Source: Gordonia sp. PDNC005
GTDB lineage: Bacteria; Actinomycetota; Actinomycetes; Mycobacteriales; Mycobacteriaceae
Assembly: GCF_016919385.1 (NCBI RefSeq)
Contig: NZ_CP070351.1
Span: 3,100,001 to 3,164,000, forward strand
DNA length: 64,000 bases
Reading direction: 5' to 3'
Below, in pieces: positions 17,663-25,119 of this stretch. The first letter of the stretch is position 1. Each line of letters starts with the position of its first letter. Both the position numbers and the translations under genes were made by a program. The notes below the pieces were generated by a model that was not told the origin of the DNA, did not search any database, and was given only the letters and a program-made list of their open reading frames with translations.

Positions 17663-18217
17663 TCAGTACGAACCGCTGAGGATGAGTTCCATCAGTTTGA
17701 TCGGGGCAGCGCAGGCATCGTCGGCCGGTGCGGCTTCGGGCTCCACCCACCAGGTGTAGACACCGCTGCTCGGGGCCTTCGCCGTCACCCCGCAGACGCC
17801 CGGACGTTTCGGATCGCGCGCGGTGAACGCGGCGGTACTCCTGACCTGGATGTTCTCCGTGGTGAAGTCGAGACGCTTGGCGGTGTCCTTCTCGTGAGCG
17901 AAGGAGCCCCACTCGAACCAGTTGAACATCACATTCACGACGCCGCTCTTCGACGCCACGAGCCACCGACAGTTGGCGCCGTAGAAGCCGGGATCAGCGA
18001 TGCTCCCTCCGACCGCTTTCCCGATCTGCACGGCGGACAGGATGTCGCATTCTTCGAGAAGCCTCTCGAACTTGTCGGTGTCCACACGACCGGTGTCGGT
18101 TCCGATGTCCCGCCCCGGACGGACCGGGGTCCCCTCGACAGTGCATGATGCCACCCCGAGGGTCGCCGCCATCGCGAGCGCAGCGACAGCCGTCGCACGC
18201 CTCAGTGGGCTCGTCAT
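17663..18217 (-). CDS. DUF3558 lipoprotein
   Basis: A 184-residue exported lipoprotein. Residues 1-25 form a signal peptide ending in the lipobox LGVASC. The mature part shows DUF3558 spacing of cysteines and the CDILSAVQIGKAVGG, ANCRWLV and NVMFNWFEWGSFAHEKD segments. DUF3558 proteins are abundant envelope lipoproteins of mycolic-acid actinobacteria; no function is established. The ATG at 18217 overlaps the stop of the upstream fused gene (ATGA). A second DUF3558 domain is encoded immediately upstream, so this is a tandem pair. Confidence 0.85.
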   Translation of the reverse strand: MTSPLRRATAVAALAMAATLGVASCTVEGTPVRPGRDIGTDTGRVDTDKFERLLEECDILSAVQIGKAVGGSIADPGFYGANCRWLVASKSGVVNVMFNWFEWGSFAHEKDTAKRLDFTTENIQVRSTAAFTARDPKRPGVCGVTAKAPSSGVYTWWVEPEAAPADDACAAPIKLMELILSGSY

Positions 18218-19086
18218 TGCGCTCCCTTCACGACAAACGTGGCGAGCGCCTTCGTCCCCTCGCACACCTTGTCCGACGTCAGGATGGACTGCCCGTTCAC
18301 TGATGGTCCGGCGAATGAGATCTCGATGAAGTCGGCCTCCCAACCGACGCCTATCTCGCAGATGCTGCCCGCGTGCGCGATGAACCCCGACTGGCCGGCG
18401 ATGGTGATGTCCTGAGTCAGGTCACGCGACAGTTGTTCGGTTCCCCGCTCCCGACCGATCGGCGATCCGCGGTACCAGTTGAACGAGACGGTCGGATTTC
18501 GAGTCGAATCGATCCGCCATTCGCAGGTCGACGGATTCTCGACCGCTAGCTTGAGCCCCTGCACAGTGGTCATACGGATGACGTCTGACGTCGTCAGCCC
18601 GCCGCAGCGTTCGAAGTCGGGGCCCGTCCCCGTCTTCGGTTCCGGAGTGTTCTCGGCGTCGGATGACGAATCACTTCCGCACGCGCTCAGTAGGAGTGCG
18701 AAGAGCGCGGCGACGATCGTGAGAAACGTCCCCGTGCGGAACTGATCGAGTTGACGGCGTTCCCGTTTGGTCGGCCTGCCTGCGCCTGCGTCGCGGCGCG
18801 GGATCGCCGCGATCACCTCCCGCGGGGGCGGCGGCGGGCTGTGATCGATGTAGTTCTCGGCAGCGACCGGCGCCGAGACTCGCTTGCTGATCAGGCCCGT
18901 CACCTCGACGATCCGTTCACGCCCTCCCACACGGTAGGTCACGCGGTCGCCGATCGCGACCTGTGCCGACGGCTTGGCGGTGGCGCCGTTCAAACGGACA
19001 TGGCCTGCGCGGCACGCTGCGCCCGCGGCCGAACGAGTCTTCGTCAGCCGGATCGCCCATACCCAGCTGTCGATTCGCGTCGCCAA
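18214..19086 (-). CDS. S4 RNA-binding domain fused in frame to a DUF3558 lipoprotein-like domain
   Basis: One uninterrupted frame of 290 codons. Residues 1-115 are an Hsp15-like S4 RNA-binding protein (RIDSWVWAIRLTKTRSAAGAACRAGHVRLNG, then a basic GRPTKRERRQLDQF tail where relatives normally stop). From ~118 a hydrophobic segment and lipobox LLLSAC (Cys136) lead into a DUF3558 domain (RCGGLTTSDVIRM, STCEWRID, VSFNWYRG). No ATG, GTG or TTG lies in frame between the tail and the hydrophobic segment, so separate translation would need a rare start such as CTG. The TTG at 19086 is chosen for its GGAGGGG 6 nt upstream. It may be a genuine fusion or a sequencing error that removed a stop/start. Confidence 0.72.
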   Translation of the reverse strand: MATRIDSWVWAIRLTKTRSAAGAACRAGHVRLNGATAKPSAQVAIGDRVTYRVGGRERIVEVTGLISKRVSAPVAAENYIDHSPPPPPREVIAAIPRRDAGAGRPTKRERRQLDQFRTGTFLTIVAALFALLLSACGSDSSSDAENTPEPKTGTGPDFERCGGLTTSDVIRMTTVQGLKLAVENPSTCEWRIDSTRNPTVSFNWYRGSPIGRERGTEQLSRDLTQDITIAGQSGFIAHAGSICEIGVGWEADFIEISFAGPSVNGQSILTSDKVCEGTKALATFVVKGAQ

Positions 19087-19204
19087 TGCCGTCCCCTCCC
19101 GCGAGCCCAGATATGTGAGTCGATGGATCAAGACTAGCCGTCGTCACGGACTGTCGACTGTTTCACGACATACGGTTGAACGACGGGGCTGCCGAATGCA
19201 GAAT

Positions 19205-19231
19205 GGCGATCCCCGCAGTGCGGGAATCGCC
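19205..19231 (-). terminator. Hairpin after the SHOCT protein gene
   Basis: An inverted repeat GGCGAT/ATCGCC extended by CCCGC/GCGGG (one internal mismatch) with a 3-nt loop. It is 24 bp downstream of the stop at 19255 on the minus strand. The sequence after it is only weakly T-rich, so termination strength is uncertain. Confidence 0.55.
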
Positions 19232-19254
19232 GTTCGAGCGAGAGAACTCTCAGT

Positions 19255-19644
19255 TCAGGATGCGAGCGCCTTCGCCTTGAGCGACTCGTACTCCTCCTGC
19301 GAGACGACGCCCGCATCGAGCAGCGACTTCGCGGTCGCGATCTGCTCTGCAGGAGACGCCTTGCCTGCGGCATTGCGGATGTACTCCTGGTTCGCGCGGT
19401 CGACGGCGACGGCCGTCGCACGGCTGCGCTCGGTCATGCCCTTGCCGCGTGCGATGACGTACACGAATGCCGTCAGGTACGGCAGGACGACCAGACCGAT
19501 GATCCACAGAACCTTGTAACCGGCACTCAGCGTGTGGTCGCGGAACAGGTCGGTCAGGACCTGGAACAGAACAATCAGGTAAGCGACGAATGCAAAAACC
19601 AGGATGGTGTACCACAGCACACCCCAGAACGAACTCCAGTCCAC
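19255..19644 (-). CDS. SHOCT-domain membrane protein with PLDc_N-like membrane part
   Basis: A 129-residue membrane protein. Two hydrophobic helices (VLWYTILVFAFVAYLIVLF and ILGLVVLPYLTAFVYV-like, residues ~8-65) match the phospholipase-D N-terminal membrane module, with TDLFRDHTLSAG between them. The C-terminus is a SHOCT motif (IATAKSLLDAGVVSQEEYESLKAKALA), a short helical hairpin thought to aid oligomerisation. Function is unknown; homologues are widespread in actinobacteria. I prefer the GTG at 19644 (AAAGG upstream); an ATG at 19662 would add six residues. A hairpin follows the gene. Confidence 0.82.
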   Translation of the reverse strand: MDWSSFWGVLWYTILVFAFVAYLIVLFQVLTDLFRDHTLSAGYKVLWIIGLVVLPYLTAFVYVIARGKGMTERSRATAVAVDRANQEYIRNAAGKASPAEQIATAKSLLDAGVVSQEEYESLKAKALAS

Positions 19645-19800
19645 GTCCGTGCACCTTTCCATTAATAGGGAACCTCAGCTTAGCCTCTGAAAAGCGGCAA
19701 CGCTCCACTCGACCCACCTCGCCCGGCGGAGTCATTCGATCGTGTGATGCATCGGTGGATCACGTCCCGAGTCCGTGTATCGACTTCTACCGTCCAAGGT

Positions 19801-20319
19801 ATGAACAACATGCGAGCTCTCGCCCTGTCGGCGCTGGTCGCCGTTCCATTCATCGTCTCGTGCAGCGTGTCCGTCGGAGGCTCGCCGATCGACCAGGACA
19901 AATTGAAGAGCGAGATCACCAAGACACTGGACGCGCAGTACACGACTATCGGCCAGAAAGTGGACTCGATCACGTGCGACGACCCGGGGGACGACCCAGC
20001 CGTCGACTCCACATTCCAGTGCATCGCGAAGGTGTCCGATGCCGACATCCGCGTCGAGGTCACTGTCACCAGCGACTCCGGAGACGTCAGATACGTCACG
20101 TTGGACCGCCTGGTCACCCTGCCCGCCGTCTCGAGAGAACTGACGTCGGCAGTCAGTGCAAAAGTCGGCCCGGTGCAGGTGGACTGCGGGACCGGCGTCA
20201 AAGCACAACCAGAGAACTCCCAGTTCGACTGCGCAGTGACCGACGATATGGGACAGACCGGGCGAGTCATCTACGTCGTGACCGACAAGCCCGAGAACGA
20301 CCACTGGAAGCTCAACTGA
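19801..20319 (+). CDS. DUF4333 lipoprotein with two tandem domains
   Basis: A 172-residue lipoprotein. The signal peptide ends at the lipobox FIVSC (Cys20-22 region). The mature part contains two DUF4333-like units: one with ITKTLDAQYTTIGQKVDSITCDD...FQCIAKV, and one with VSRELTSAVSAKVGPVQVDCG...FDCAVTDDMGQTGRVIYVV. DUF4333 proteins are small actinobacterial envelope proteins with a cystatin-like fold; no activity is known. The ATG at 19801 is used; an ATG at 19810 is a second option. It has no close operon partner. Confidence 0.83.
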   Translation: MNNMRALALSALVAVPFIVSCSVSVGGSPIDQDKLKSEITKTLDAQYTTIGQKVDSITCDDPGDDPAVDSTFQCIAKVSDADIRVEVTVTSDSGDVRYVTLDRLVTLPAVSRELTSAVSAKVGPVQVDCGTGVKAQPENSQFDCAVTDDMGQTGRVIYVVTDKPENDHWKLN

Positions 20320-20424
20320 GTCCTGCGACCGGGGCTAAAGTCCCTGGTCGGAGATTCGACCGAGAGGGTTGGTTACGCTACCGTATTCTGCGTCGTTCCC
20401 CCTCAACTCCAGGAGATCCCGACC

Positions 20425-20877
20425 ATGGCAGCAGTCATCCTCTACGGCACCGAGACCGGTACCGGCGAACTCGTCGCCGACGCGATCGCTGACGTGCTGG
20501 CCGCCGACCACGATCCGGCGATCTACGACATGGCCGAGTACTCGGCTGAGGATCTCGATCCTTCAGACTTCCTCGTTGTCGTCTGCTCGACGTACGGCGA
20601 GGGTGAGCTGCCGTCCAGCGCGCTCCCGTTCGCCGATGAACTCGATGAGGACAAGCCTGATCTCGCCGGGATGCGTTTCTCGGTGTTCGGTCTCGGCGAC
20701 ACCGTGTACGACGACACGTTCAATCGCGGCGGCGAGATCATGGCCGAGAAGCTTGTCGCTCTGGGCGCCATCGAGGTCGGCGAGCACTACCGCCATGACG
20801 CGTCGAGCGCGGAGAAGCCCGCAAAGGCTGCCGAGGCTTGGGCAGAGAACCTGAAGGCCGTCATCAACGCGGGCTGA
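20425..20877 (+). CDS. Flavodoxin-domain protein (MioC-like)
   Basis: A 150-residue flavodoxin-like protein. The FMN phosphate loop is YGTETGTGELVADAI at residues ~7-21. The flavin-flanking loops are STYGEGELP (~57) and FGLGDTVYDDTFNRGG (~92). It should bind FMN and act as a one- or two-electron carrier. The MioC/sulfite-reductase-like flavodoxin group matches best. The ATG at 20425 is preceded by AGGAGAT (CAGGAGATCCCGACC). It converges with the DMT transporter gene, with only 8 bp between the stops and no visible terminator. Confidence 0.88.
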   Translation: MAAVILYGTETGTGELVADAIADVLAADHDPAIYDMAEYSAEDLDPSDFLVVVCSTYGEGELPSSALPFADELDEDKPDLAGMRFSVFGLGDTVYDDTFNRGGEIMAEKLVALGAIEVGEHYRHDASSAEKPAKAAEAWAENLKAVINAG

Positions 20878-20885
20878 TCGGCCCC

Positions 20886-21737
20886 TCATACCAGCGAATC
20901 CGCGGCGACCGACACACGTTGGTCACCGCGGATTGCTGCGTGTTTCGCCAATTTCACCACGGCCACGACTGACAGACCGAGGATCAGGCCGAGAAGGATC
21001 GTGGCCGGGAGACCCACCCTGATGTTCTCCCCGAGCAGCACAACGCCCAGGATCATCGCGACGGCCGGTTCCATCACGTTCATCGCAGGGAACGACGTCT
21101 GCAGATCGCCGGAACCGAATCCGCGTTGTTGAGCGACCACGGCGAGGACTATCACCGGGACAAGCAGGTACACCTCGTACTTGGTCAACACCGACAGCGG
21201 ATCGTCGATGATCCGAAAGGTCACCGCTTTGATCAGCACGGCCGACACTCCGAACAGCGCGCCGGACGCGAGTCCGTAGTACAACGCTTTATGGTGTCGG
21301 TTGCAGCTGCGCTCAGCCACTGCCACCAGGGCGATGAGGCCCGCGATGATCGCACCGATCGTTATCCCCATGACCACCACTTGAGGCCGACGGTCGGTGG
21401 CGACGGGCCTGGCGATCAGGAGGAACGCCACCACGCAGGAGACGAGCACCGCCCCCCACATCCATTCGTTGGCGTGCGGGTGCCGGTGGTCGGCCCACGC
21501 TTCCAAGGGAAGCGCGAAGAGGACGGCCAACACGACGAGCGGCTGCACCAGCAGGATCGATCCGAGACCAAGTGCGCTGGCCTGCAGACTGAACCCGGCG
21601 AGAGCGATCCCCGCACCGATCCACCAGCCCCGGGTGATCGCGCCGCTCGACGCGGAGGACCGCTGCCTCAGCACGGTGCCTCCGGCGATCAGCAGTGCCG
21701 CGGCGGTGGCCAACAGCGCGGGGGCCCAGGTATGCAT
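20886..21737 (-). CDS. DMT-superfamily (EamA-like) membrane transporter
   Basis: A 283-residue integral membrane protein with about nine to ten hydrophobic helices spread along its whole length. The two-fold arrangement and segments such as ALGLGSILLVQPLVVLAVLFALPLEA and MNVMEPAVAMILGVVLLGENI are typical of drug/metabolite transporter (EamA-type) proteins; the MEPxxAxILGxxxLGE signature is clear. The substrate is unknown; relatives are annotated as permeases or as magnesium-transporter-like NIPA proteins. The ATG at 21737 fits a signal-anchor start. Confidence 0.8.
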   Translation of the reverse strand: MHTWAPALLATAAALLIAGGTVLRQRSSASSGAITRGWWIGAGIALAGFSLQASALGLGSILLVQPLVVLAVLFALPLEAWADHRHPHANEWMWGAVLVSCVVAFLLIARPVATDRRPQVVVMGITIGAIIAGLIALVAVAERSCNRHHKALYYGLASGALFGVSAVLIKAVTFRIIDDPLSVLTKYEVYLLVPVIVLAVVAQQRGFGSGDLQTSFPAMNVMEPAVAMILGVVLLGENIRVGLPATILLGLILGLSVVAVVKLAKHAAIRGDQRVSVAADSLV

Positions 21738-21809
21738 CCCCTCAAGCGTATCGGTCAGCGGTGCCCGCTCGCGCCGTGCAACCGGGTCACAGCGACGAGT
21801 GTCACCGAA

Positions 21810-22361
21810 TCAGGCACCGGCGATGCGCAGTTCTGTGGCGACTGGGGTGCTCCGCTGCGTGAGATCCAGCACAGGGCAGTGCTTGTCGACGACGTCCTGC
21901 AGCTCTCGGTACCGTTCGGGCGCGTCGGGTCCGGCGACGTCGACCGTGACGCGCACCTGGGTGAATCCCGGCCGCACGTCGTCGTCGAGACCGAAGAAGC
22001 CTCGCACGTCGAGATCACCCTCGGCGTGCAGTGTGAGCGAGCTGAGTTCGACGCCGAGACGTTCCGCCCAGAACCGGTAGGTGACGACCTGGCAGGACAG
22101 CAGCGACGCGAGGTAGAACTCGACGGGGTTGGGTGCGGTGTCGCCGCCGCCGAGCGTCGGCGGCTCGTCGACGGAGACGCTGAACGAGCGGATGCCGATG
22201 TCACTGGACACGCCCTCCCCGGCCGTCGCCGATGCCGCGAACACAGCGACCGCGTTTGCCGGCTTGGATGCGACGGCGTCCGCCGTCTGCGCCGCGATGG
22301 TGTTGAGCTTGGTGCCGGTCGCCGGGATGCTGTGGGTGGGGCTGATCTCTGTAGTCGTCAT
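21810..22361 (-). CDS. OsmC family protein
   Basis: A 183-residue OsmC/Ohr-fold protein. The conserved segment PNPVEFYLASLLSCQVVTYRFWAERLGVELSSLTLHAEGDLD contains the first cysteine, and DVVDKHCPVLDLTQRSTPVATEL the second; these are the redox cysteines of peroxide-reducing family members. It probably detoxifies organic hydroperoxides. The reading frame is open upstream to 22775, but the ATG at 22361 (MTTTEISPTHS) is the natural start. It is divergent from a small gene starting at 22497. Confidence 0.87.
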   Translation of the reverse strand: MTTTEISPTHSIPATGTKLNTIAAQTADAVASKPANAVAVFAASATAGEGVSSDIGIRSFSVSVDEPPTLGGGDTAPNPVEFYLASLLSCQVVTYRFWAERLGVELSSLTLHAEGDLDVRGFFGLDDDVRPGFTQVRVTVDVAGPDAPERYRELQDVVDKHCPVLDLTQRSTPVATELRIAGA

Positions 22362-22496
22362 GCCGTCGACCGTAGATACGAGAGCTCGCGCCGGGTACGG
22401 ATGCGCGCACGGTGATTTCAACTGCCGTCCGCTGTCCGATCGACTCGGACCGCGCGCCTGGTCGAAAATGTCGGACGTCGGTTCTACCGTGAGGTC

Positions 22497-22766
22497 ATGT
22501 ACCACGATGATCTGGAACGTCTGATGACGCTGAGCACCGCCGACATCGCCGACGCGTGCCGTGGCGACCGACTGCAGGGCCTGATCACCCGGTGCTACGA
22601 CGAGCACCTCGAGTTGGCCGAACTGGCCGACGACGCTGCTGTGGAGGGAGACCTCGATGCTCACGGCTACTACTCGCAGGAGAGTGCTGCCTGGCGTGCG
22701 ACCGCCCAGATTCTGCGGACCATGGCCGCCGATCCGTTGCTGCACCGCACCGCAGGCGCGGCATGA
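22497..22766 (+). CDS. Small hypothetical protein, 89 aa
   Basis: I do not recognise a family. The protein is short, soluble, acidic and helix-rich (LMTLSTADIADACRGDRLQGLI, EHLELAELADDAAVEGDLDAHGYYSQESAAWRATAQILRTMAADPLL). The real-gene case rests on its codon use and on its stop codon overlapping the start of the downstream sixA-like gene (ATGA), which implies translational coupling. The ATG at 22497 is preceded by GTGAGG. It may act with the phosphohistidine phosphatase, but nothing in the sequence shows this. Confidence 0.65.
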   Translation: MYHDDLERLMTLSTADIADACRGDRLQGLITRCYDEHLELAELADDAAVEGDLDAHGYYSQESAAWRATAQILRTMAADPLLHRTAGAA

Positions 22767-23245
22767 GCCGGACACTGGTTCTGCTTCGTCATGGAAAGAG
22801 CGATTACCCGCTCGGCGTGCCGGACCACGACCGACCGCTCAACAACAGAGGCCGCCGGCAGGCCGCTCTCGCAGGCGACTGGATCCGTGGGGACGGCCTG
22901 ACCGTCGACGCCGTGCTCTGCTCAACGGCCGAACGCACCCGTCAGACCCTCGAGCGAACCGGTATCGACGCACCGACCGAGTACCTCTCAGCGATCTACG
23001 GGTGCACTCCGGACGAGCTGTTCGAGACGATCCGGGTGTACGCACCGTCGGACGCATCGACTCTGCTCGTAGTCGGCCACTTCCCGGGCATGCCGGAGAC
23101 CGCGTTGACCCTCGATCCGGCGGGGACGATCGACGAGTTCCCCACATCGGCATATGCCGTCGTCGACATCGGCGTCGAATGGGATCGCATCGGCCTGGAT
23201 CTCGATCCCGACGCATCCCTGACCGCCCTCCGCGTCCCTCGCTGA
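22763..23245 (+). CDS. SixA-like histidine phosphatase family protein
   Basis: A 160-residue histidine phosphatase. The catalytic RHG motif is in LVLLRHGKSDYPLG at residues ~6-20, the second arginine region is CSTAERTRQTLE, and the second catalytic histidine is in LVVGHFPGMPETA. The lengths and the short lid fit the SixA/phosphohistidine phosphatase group rather than phosphoglycerate mutases. It would remove phosphate from phosphohistidine or from a small phosphorylated substrate. The ATG at 22763 overlaps the stop of the upstream small gene. Confidence 0.87.
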   Translation: MSRTLVLLRHGKSDYPLGVPDHDRPLNNRGRRQAALAGDWIRGDGLTVDAVLCSTAERTRQTLERTGIDAPTEYLSAIYGCTPDELFETIRVYAPSDASTLLVVGHFPGMPETALTLDPAGTIDEFPTSAYAVVDIGVEWDRIGLDLDPDASLTALRVPR

Positions 23246-23308
23246 ACCCGTCCCCTCCGCCAAGGAAGGTGCTGAATCCGCTCAGGCTTCGCCGATAAAC
23301 TCCCCCGC

Positions 23309-23794
23309 ATGACTCTGACTCCCACCGATGTCGCTCATCTCCGACGCTGCGTCGAACTCGCTCGGGAAGCCGTCGACGCCGGAGACGAAGCGTTCGGTTC
23401 CCTGCTCGTGAACGCCGACGGCGACATCGTGTTCGAGGACCGGAACCGCGTGTCGGGAGGCGATTCCACCAGGCACCCCGAGCTGACCCTCGTCGAGTGG
23501 GCCGTGGCGAATATGACTCCCGAACAACGTGTCGCGTCGGTCACGTACACCTCCGGCGAGCACTGCGCGATGTGCGCCGCTGCCCACGCATGGGTCGGGC
23601 TCGGTCGAATCGTCTACGCAGGCAGCACTGCACAGCTCACGGGCTGGCGCGCCGAGTGGAACTTGCCGGCGTCGCCGGTGGCTCCACTGTCGATTCGCGA
23701 GGTCGCACCGGGCGTCGCGGTCACCGGCCCGATCTCTGAGTTCGCCGCGGACCTGCGTGCACTGCACGCACGTGCGGCGGGAGTGACGCTGTGA
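23309..23794 (+). CDS. Nucleoside/cytidine deaminase-family protein
   Basis: A 161-residue zinc deaminase of the CDA/guanine-deaminase superfamily. Zinc ligands appear as His56 with the proton-shuttle Glu58 (HPE, where HAE is usual) and the pair Cys86/Cys89 in SGEHCAMC (relatives usually have PCxxC, so Pro is replaced by His). It would deaminate a free base or nucleoside; exact substrate is not deducible. The start is the ATG at 23309. Its stop overlaps the GTG of the ankyrin lipoprotein gene, so the two are coupled. Confidence 0.82.
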   Translation: MTLTPTDVAHLRRCVELAREAVDAGDEAFGSLLVNADGDIVFEDRNRVSGGDSTRHPELTLVEWAVANMTPEQRVASVTYTSGEHCAMCAAAHAWVGLGRIVYAGSTAQLTGWRAEWNLPASPVAPLSIREVAPGVAVTGPISEFAADLRALHARAAGVTL

Positions 23795-24591
23795 TGACAC
23801 CGCCGCGTTCGGCGCGATTGTCTGTCGCCGCTGCAGCGGCCGTCGCCGTGACCGCTCTGGCCGGGTGCGCCGGATCCGACGACACGGCGTCCGACGCCTC
23901 GACCGCGGGAACAACGACGACCAGGTCTGCCGCCGCGTCGTCAAGCACTCCCGCATCGATCGGTCGGCCTCAGTCGTCCGCACGCGTCAACCCCGCGGCG
24001 ACTGCACGACTGCACGTCGCAGCGTCGAACGGCGACGTCGCCGAAGTGCACAAGGCCATCGCCGACGGTGCAGATCTCGAGTCGAGAGGCGCGAACGGAC
24101 GAACACCGCTCGTCGCTGCGACCAAGAACCGCGACGCGGCGAGTGCGCTAGCGCTGCTCGACGCCGGCGCCGACCCGAATGCCAAGGACGACCTCCAGGA
24201 CTCCGCTTTTCTGTACGCGGGTGCCGAGGGCTTCGACACGATTCTGGAGGGGACTCTCCGGCACGGAGCCGACGTGACCAGCCTCAATCGGTACGGAGGC
24301 ACGGCGCTGATCCCCGCCTCCGAGCATGCGCACACCTCGACGATCTCAATCCTGATCAAGGCGGGCGTCCCGCTCGATGTCGTCAACAAGTCGGGGTGGA
24401 CGGCGCTGTTGGAGGCCGTTGTCCTCGGCGACGGCGACGTCGCCCACGTCGATGCGGTGCGGCAGCTCCTCGACGCCGGAGCCGATCCCTCGATCGGCGA
24501 TTTCGACGGAGTGACGCCACGCCAGCATGCGGTCGATCGTGGCCAGACCGCGGTCGTCGCCGAATTCGACCGTCCCCGTCCGAAGAGATAG
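23791..24591 (+). CDS. Ankyrin-repeat lipoprotein
   Basis: A 266-residue exported protein. The signal peptide ends in the lipobox ALAGC (Cys27 or so) followed by a Ser/Thr/Ala-rich linker. From residue ~70 four to five ankyrin repeats run to the C-terminus (ARLHVAASNGDVAEVHKAIADGADLES, NGRTPLVAATKNRDAASALALLDAGADPNA, and so on). The ankyrin surface probably binds a protein partner outside the membrane. It starts with GTG at 23791 (GTGA overlap with the deaminase gene) or ATG at 23794. Bacterial ankyrin lipoproteins of this kind are often coupled to enzymes; no role is established. Confidence 0.85.
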   Translation: MMTPPRSARLSVAAAAAVAVTALAGCAGSDDTASDASTAGTTTTRSAAASSSTPASIGRPQSSARVNPAATARLHVAASNGDVAEVHKAIADGADLESRGANGRTPLVAATKNRDAASALALLDAGADPNAKDDLQDSAFLYAGAEGFDTILEGTLRHGADVTSLNRYGGTALIPASEHAHTSTISILIKAGVPLDVVNKSGWTALLEAVVLGDGDVAHVDAVRQLLDAGADPSIGDFDGVTPRQHAVDRGQTAVVAEFDRPRPKR

Positions 24592-24643
24592 CCGGCGCAC
24601 CCCACCCGCTCGTCGAACCAACGCACTTCCCTGCTCGAAGCGT

Positions 24644-25066
24644 CTACACCGTGTCGTCCGACCTCGACCACGCGATGGCGATGAGTCTGCGGAGCACTGT
24701 CAGGTCGATGTCGTCGAGCTTCTTCACGTACACACAACCCGCTCCCTCGGTGAAAATCCCGAGTTCGGGGAGCAAGGCGGCGCCCTCGGGCAGATCCTTG
24801 AGCCCGTACAGCGACAGGCTCGCCTTGCGCGGCGAGAAGGCCGCCTTCGGCCAGTCGCCTCGTGTCCGCGGGTTTGCCGGCGAGACGTATCGGTAACTGC
24901 CGTACCCGATCATCGACGGACCCCACATGACCGGCGCGACACCCGTCACCTCCGCGAAGACCTCGGCGAGGACCATCCCGTCCGCGCGTCTGCGGACCGG
25001 CGCCACAGCATCGAGAAAGGCGTCGACACTTGCATCGGTCGGTCTCGTCTTCGGTTCGTTGCCCAC
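24644..25066 (-). CDS. DUF1801 domain protein
   Basis: A 140-residue soluble protein with the DUF1801 (YdhG-like) layout: a helical N-terminus (DASVDAFLDAVAPVRRRADGMVLAEVFAEVTG), then PVMWGPSMIGYGSYRYVSP and KAAFSPRKASLSLYGLKD, ending with GCVYVKKLDDIDLTVLRRLI. These small alpha/beta proteins are common in actinobacteria; their function is unknown. The GTG at 25066 is chosen because the preceding frame is not protein-like. It is convergent with the ankyrin lipoprotein gene and is followed upstream on the same strand by the esterase gene. Confidence 0.84.
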   Translation of the reverse strand: MGNEPKTRPTDASVDAFLDAVAPVRRRADGMVLAEVFAEVTGVAPVMWGPSMIGYGSYRYVSPANPRTRGDWPKAAFSPRKASLSLYGLKDLPEGAALLPELGIFTEGAGCVYVKKLDDIDLTVLRRLIAIAWSRSDDTV

Positions 25067-25119
25067 GTCCGCACTGTATCCGCGATTCAAATTCTCAAGC
25101 GGCGACTCCCTTCCTCCGA

